From the NCBI GenBank assembly GCA_052033935.1, contig JBPOJE010000128.1, positions 1 through 7,616 on the forward strand: a stretch of DNA of 7,616 bases, written 5' to 3'. The translations under genes were made by a program, and so were the position numbers. Below, in pieces: positions 4,817 through 7,616 of the stretch (positions are counted from its first letter, which is position 1; every line of letters starts with the position of its first letter). Under the pieces are notes generated by a model. It did no database searches. It was not told the DNA's origin and saw only the letters and a program-made list of their open reading frames with translations. The DNA comes from JAGVUD01 sp052033935. Its GTDB lineage: Bacteria > Armatimonadota > UBA5829 > DSUL01.

Positions 4817-7228
4817 CTAGAAGCGGCGCTTGCGGCGCCGGGCGGAACCGGCACCCTTCGTGCGGGTCTTTGCGGCGCTGCCGGCATCATCACCGCTGCC
4901 GTTGCCGGACGCCACGTCCGCCATCTGGCGCACATCTGCCACGGGCTTCTCGACCAGCGGCTTGAGTTCCGCCGGGCTGAGGCCCTTCGACCTCGTCGCA
5001 AGCTTTTCCCACACGACGAGCAGCGAGCTCGCGATGAAGATGGATGAATAGGTCCCGGCGACAATACCGACAAGCAGCACTGCGTTGAAGTGCCTGATAA
5101 CCGAGCCGCCCCAGATCATCAGGGTCGCGAGCACAAACACGATCGTCAACGACGTATTGATGGACCGGGCGAAGGTCTCCAGGATGCTTCTGTTCACAAC
5201 TTGCTCGTAGGTTTCGCCTCTGAGCCGAAGCTTGAGGTTCTCGCGAACCCTGTCGAACACGACGATGGTGTCGTGCACGCTGTACCCGACCATCGTCAGG
5301 ACGGCGGTCACATATGAGCCATCAATCTCCCAGCCGTAGAGCTTGCCGAACAGCGCTGAAGCCCCAAGGACGACCGTCACGTCGTGGGCGAGGGCCATAA
5401 CCGCGCAGGCGCCAAAGCGCAGCCCGGCCACAAATCCGCCCAGGGCGAACCGGAACGAAAGGTAGATCAGGATGGCGATCATCGCCACGATGACGGCCAA
5501 AACAGCGTTGCGGGTGATCTCTTTCGAAATGCTCGGGCCGACCATGTCTGTCGTGACCACCTTCGCTCCCGGCAGTTCGGTGGCGATCGCGTTCTTCAGA
5601 TTCTGCACATCGGCCGTTTCCTTGAGCGGAGATTTCACGTAGGCCCTGTAACCGCCCGTGGACTCCTTCGAAATCTGAACTTGCGTCTCGAACCCTGCCG
5701 CTGCCAGCTTCTCTGTCACTGCCGGCGCAGTGAGGGCCTCTTGAGAACTCAACTGCAGCATGGAACCGCCCGTGAAATCAATGCCGCACTGCAGCCCGTG
5801 CGTCGCCAGGAAGAAAACGGCGGCGGCGATGAGGATGCCACTGAAGGTGAGCCACAAACCCCGCTTGCCGATGATGTCCACCGCAAATCCGCCCGAGCCC
5901 CACTGCAGCCCAAGCCCGTAGAGCTTCACGTTCTGGGCAAAGCCCATTCCCGTGATCAGGTGCAACAGCGTGCGGCTAACGGTAACGGCAGTGAACATGC
6001 TGACGAGCACACCGATGCCGAGGGTCTTGGCGAATCCCACGACCGGTCCGGATGTGAGCGCAATCAGCACGAGACAGGTGATCAGGGTGCAGACGTTCGA
6101 GTCGAGGATGGCCGTCCAGGCACGGTTGAAGCCGGCGTCAATGGCATTGTGCAACGTCTTGCCTGCGCGAAGCTCCTCTTTCATGCGCTCGAAAATGAGG
6201 ATGTTCGCATCCACCGCCATACCGATGGACAGGATGAACCCCGCGAGGCCCGGCAGCGTCATGGTGACGCCCATCGCCTTGTAGATGGCAAAGGTGAACA
6301 GGGCATACATCGCAAGCGCAAGCACGGCTATAAAGCCCGGCAGCAGGTAGTACACCAGCATGAACACGACCACCAGACCAATGCCCCATAGCCCGGCCTC
6401 AACGCTCTGGTTCACGTACTGGCGGCCCAAGGTGGCCTCCACCGAGTTCTGCTCGACGATGACGAGCGGCACGGGAAGCGCACCAGCGTTCAGATCTTCG
6501 GCCAGTTGCTGAGCTTCCTCGGCCGTGAAGTTCCCGGAGATCTGGGCACTGCCGCCCAGAATCGCCTCGTTGATGGACGGAGCGCTGAGGATCTTGCCGT
6601 TCAGCACGATGGCCAGAATCTCGTCCACATGCCTGCGGGTAAACTCGGCGAACTTGTCTTTGCCCTCGTCCTTGAACTCGATGCGCACGATAGATTTCAT
6701 GCCCGAGATGTCGGCCGCCGCCTTGTCCGTGAGGTCCGCACCCGTGAGGATGCGCTCGGACTTGGCAAGCACTTCGCTCTCGGGCACGTCCTTGCCCTCG
6801 CGATCGGTGAAAGTGTAGTCCGTGTCGTCGCCCTGAGGCACCACCATCGTGTAGGGCGCCTGCGGGTTCCTGTCGCTCTGGACGAGCCTCAGATAGCGGA
6901 ACTCGAGCTGCACAGGCCGCACGAGCCGTTCAGCGATCGCTTCTTTGTTCTTGACGTCGGGGATTTCGACGATGAACTGCTTGTCGCCCTTGGAGTGGAT
7001 GACGGGTTCGGTGATCCCGGGACCGTTCAGGCGCCGCTCAAGAATGCGCAGGATGGATCTCTGCGTATTGGGACTGTAGTCTCCCGGCTTCTCCGGGCGC
7101 GCTTCATAGACGACGCGCAGGCCACCGGCCAGGTCGAGGCCGCGGCGCATGGGGCGGCTGGCTACAATGAAGCTGGCAATCGCGACAAGCACGATAATGA
7201 CAGCGAACAGTTGACGATAACGGGTCAA
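4817..7228 (-). CDS. secDF: Fused SecD-SecF protein-export membrane protein
   Basis: SecDF works with the SecYEG translocon in the inner membrane and uses the proton gradient to pull secreted proteins across. The 803-residue chain has a SecD half (1 to about 430) and a SecF half (about 450 to 745), where most bacteria use one fused or two separate genes. SecD shows TM1 (about 6-23), GLDLAGG (30-36), a compact P1 periplasmic domain (about 25-275), NAGALPVPL (247-255), and five further TM segments with GMAVDANILIFER, where D340 is the conserved proton-path Asp. SecF shows GIDFTGGS (482-489), a second periplasmic domain (about 485-572), then five TMs with GYSVHDTIVVFDR (D653) and R688 in RSINTSL. 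About 12 TMs are expected in total. A hydrophilic tail of about 60 residues ends in RRRKRRF. The start is TTG 7228, supported by AGAGGAGG seven bases upstream. It has its own promoter and terminator, so it is probably monocistronic. No yajC is seen here. Confidence 0.96.
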   Translation of the reverse strand: MTRYRQLFAVIIVLVAIASFIVASRPMRRGLDLAGGLRVVYEARPEKPGDYSPNTQRSILRILERRLNGPGITEPVIHSKGDKQFIVEIPDVKNKEAIAERLVRPVQLEFRYLRLVQSDRNPQAPYTMVVPQGDDTDYTFTDREGKDVPESEVLAKSERILTGADLTDKAAADISGMKSIVRIEFKDEGKDKFAEFTRRHVDEILAIVLNGKILSAPSINEAILGGSAQISGNFTAEEAQQLAEDLNAGALPVPLVIVEQNSVEATLGRQYVNQSVEAGLWGIGLVVVFMLVYYLLPGFIAVLALAMYALFTFAIYKAMGVTMTLPGLAGFILSIGMAVDANILIFERMKEELRAGKTLHNAIDAGFNRAWTAILDSNVCTLITCLVLIALTSGPVVGFAKTLGIGVLVSMFTAVTVSRTLLHLITGMGFAQNVKLYGLGLQWGSGGFAVDIIGKRGLWLTFSGILIAAAVFFLATHGLQCGIDFTGGSMLQLSSQEALTAPAVTEKLAAAGFETQVQISKESTGGYRAYVKSPLKETADVQNLKNAIATELPGAKVVTTDMVGPSISKEITRNAVLAVIVAMIAILIYLSFRFALGGFVAGLRFGACAVMALAHDVTVVLGASALFGKLYGWEIDGSYVTAVLTMVGYSVHDTIVVFDRVRENLKLRLRGETYEQVVNRSILETFARSINTSLTIVFVLATLMIWGGSVIRHFNAVLLVGIVAGTYSSIFIASSLLVVWEKLATRSKGLSPAELKPLVEKPVADVRQMADVASGNGSGDDAGSAAKTRTKGAGSARRRKRRF

Positions 7229-7235
7229 TTCGCAT

Positions 7236-7243
7236 CCTCCTCT
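7236..7243 (-). promoter_or_regulatory. Shine-Dalgarno site deciding the TTG start of secDF
   Basis: The minus strand reads AGAGGAGG, seven bases before TTG 7228. An ATG just after it is out of frame and too close to the site. No other in-frame start exists between this site and the conserved N-terminus. Confidence 0.85.
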
Positions 7244-7296
7244 GGACGCAGGAATAGTGTCGTAGGGTTGAAAGTCCGGGTAAACAACAGAATGTT

Positions 7297-7325
7297 ATTA
7301 TAGATTCGGTGCCTGAGCGTGTCAA
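7297..7325 (-). promoter_or_regulatory. Consensus sigma70 promoter for secDF
   Basis: On the minus strand a -35 box TTGACA (7320-7325) and a -10 box TATAAT (7297-7302) match the consensus at all twelve bases and are separated by exactly 17 bases. The predicted start of transcription is near 7290, giving a leader of about 60 bases before TTG 7228. It lies 60 bases downstream of the stop codon of the sugar-nucleotide gene, which makes secDF independent of that gene. Confidence 0.9.
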
Positions 7326-7385
7326 CTTCAGGAAGCGTGCCGCCGGCCGTGCACGACAGATGAGCCAGCCCGGTAGGCGCTGGTT

Positions 7386-7616
7386 CTAGAAGAACTTCTT
7401 CGCCAGCTTCAGGATGCCCTGGTTCCACGGGACTCTGTGTGACACGCCCGTGGAGTGCTCGAAGCTCGCGAGATTGTTGAGATACCACTGGTAGTTTCGG
7501 ATGAGGGCATCCTTGTTCGAATGCTTCGGCTTGAAGCCCAGCACCTTCTCCGCCTTCTCAATCGAGACGAAGCTGTCCTTCGCGGCGGTCTCGTACACCC
7601 AGGCATACAGCGGCGA
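7386..7616 (-). CDS. NAD-dependent sugar-nucleotide epimerase/dehydratase-like protein (C-terminal end, partial)
   Basis: Only the last 76 residues are present, and the start lies beyond the right edge of the window. The visible part carries the C-terminal pattern of extended short-chain dehydrogenases acting on nucleotide sugars: a segment placing the next sugar-nucleotide residue (DSFVSIEKAEKVLGFKPKHS), then a helix ALIRNYQWYLNN and the ending VPWNQGILKLAKKFF. The NAD-binding GxxGxxG and YxxxK motifs lie in the missing part, so substrate and activity (epimerase, dehydratase or reductase) cannot be assigned. No clear intrinsic terminator follows its TAG. Only a weak short stem near 7365-7383 without a T-run is seen. 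Its neighbourhood with ugd would fit surface-sugar metabolism. Confidence 0.75.
   Translation of the reverse strand, partial: SPLYAWVYETAAKDSFVSIEKAEKVLGFKPKHSNKDALIRNYQWYLNNLASFEHSTGVSHRVPWNQGILKLAKKFF

Noticed and set aside
3270..4820. Long open frame on the plus strand opposite ugd (516 codons)
   Set aside because: It is antisense to a clearly real gene, with His/Arg/Asp-rich sequence typical of a complementary-frame shadow. It has no recognisable domain.
5384..6391. Open frame on the plus strand opposite secDF (335 codons)
   Set aside because: The very polar composition (His, Arg, Gln, Asp) is what the complement of hydrophobic TM codons produces. There is no ribosome-binding site or family resemblance.
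7333..7385. Short inverted repeats after the epimerase-like gene as an intrinsic terminator
   Set aside because: The stems are about five pairs and no T-run follows, so the gene's termination signal is not established.

Overview
The window comes from a GC-rich bacterium. The fused SecD-SecF protein, the bacterial-type Tgt, strong Shine-Dalgarno sites in front of TTG start codons, and sigma70-like promoters all fit a bacterial chromosome. The phylum cannot be fixed from this sequence. A deep-branching lineage such as Armatimonadota or Chloroflexota is only a guess from the general feel of the proteins.

Layout, left to right. From 1 to 161 there is a short intergenic region ending in a good promoter. 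From 162 to 1163 (+) lies a PLP enzyme of the D-cysteine desulfhydrase / ACC deaminase family, probably translated from a leaderless or near-leaderless mRNA. It converges on tgt (queuine/preQ1 tRNA-ribosyltransferase, 1179-2327, -) with a gap of only 15 bases. Tgt is the last gene of a leftward operon ugd - TPR protein - tgt. In this operon ugd encodes UDP-glucose 6-dehydrogenase (3252-4613), and the TPR gene (3219 to 2327) carries an apparent one-base frameshift near 2540-2556. The stop codon of the TPR gene's second frame overlaps the likely GTG start of tgt.

Upstream of ugd is a 203-base gap holding a strong intrinsic terminator (4752-4784, -) for the preceding gene, plus a GC-only hairpin and a weak candidate promoter in the ugd leader. 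From 4817 to 7228 (-) lies secDF, one polypeptide containing both SecD and SecF. It is driven by a promoter with consensus -35 and -10 hexamers and an ideal 17-base spacer (7297-7325). At the right edge (7386-7616, -) is the C-terminal end of an NAD-dependent sugar-nucleotide epimerase/dehydratase-like protein, whose start lies outside the window.

How they work together: Ugd makes UDP-glucuronate and the edge gene probably acts on a nucleotide sugar, so the neighbourhood leans toward cell-surface polysaccharide. SecDF is general protein export, Tgt is tRNA modification, and the desulfhydrase-like enzyme belongs to sulfur amino-acid metabolism. These are mostly housekeeping functions placed side by side. 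I saw no mobile element, CRISPR array, tRNA/rRNA gene or defence-like cassette, and nothing that I would call a new biological system. The points worth a second look are the broken TPR gene, the leaderless desulfhydrase start, the consensus secDF promoter, and some unusual residues in SecDF and Tgt.
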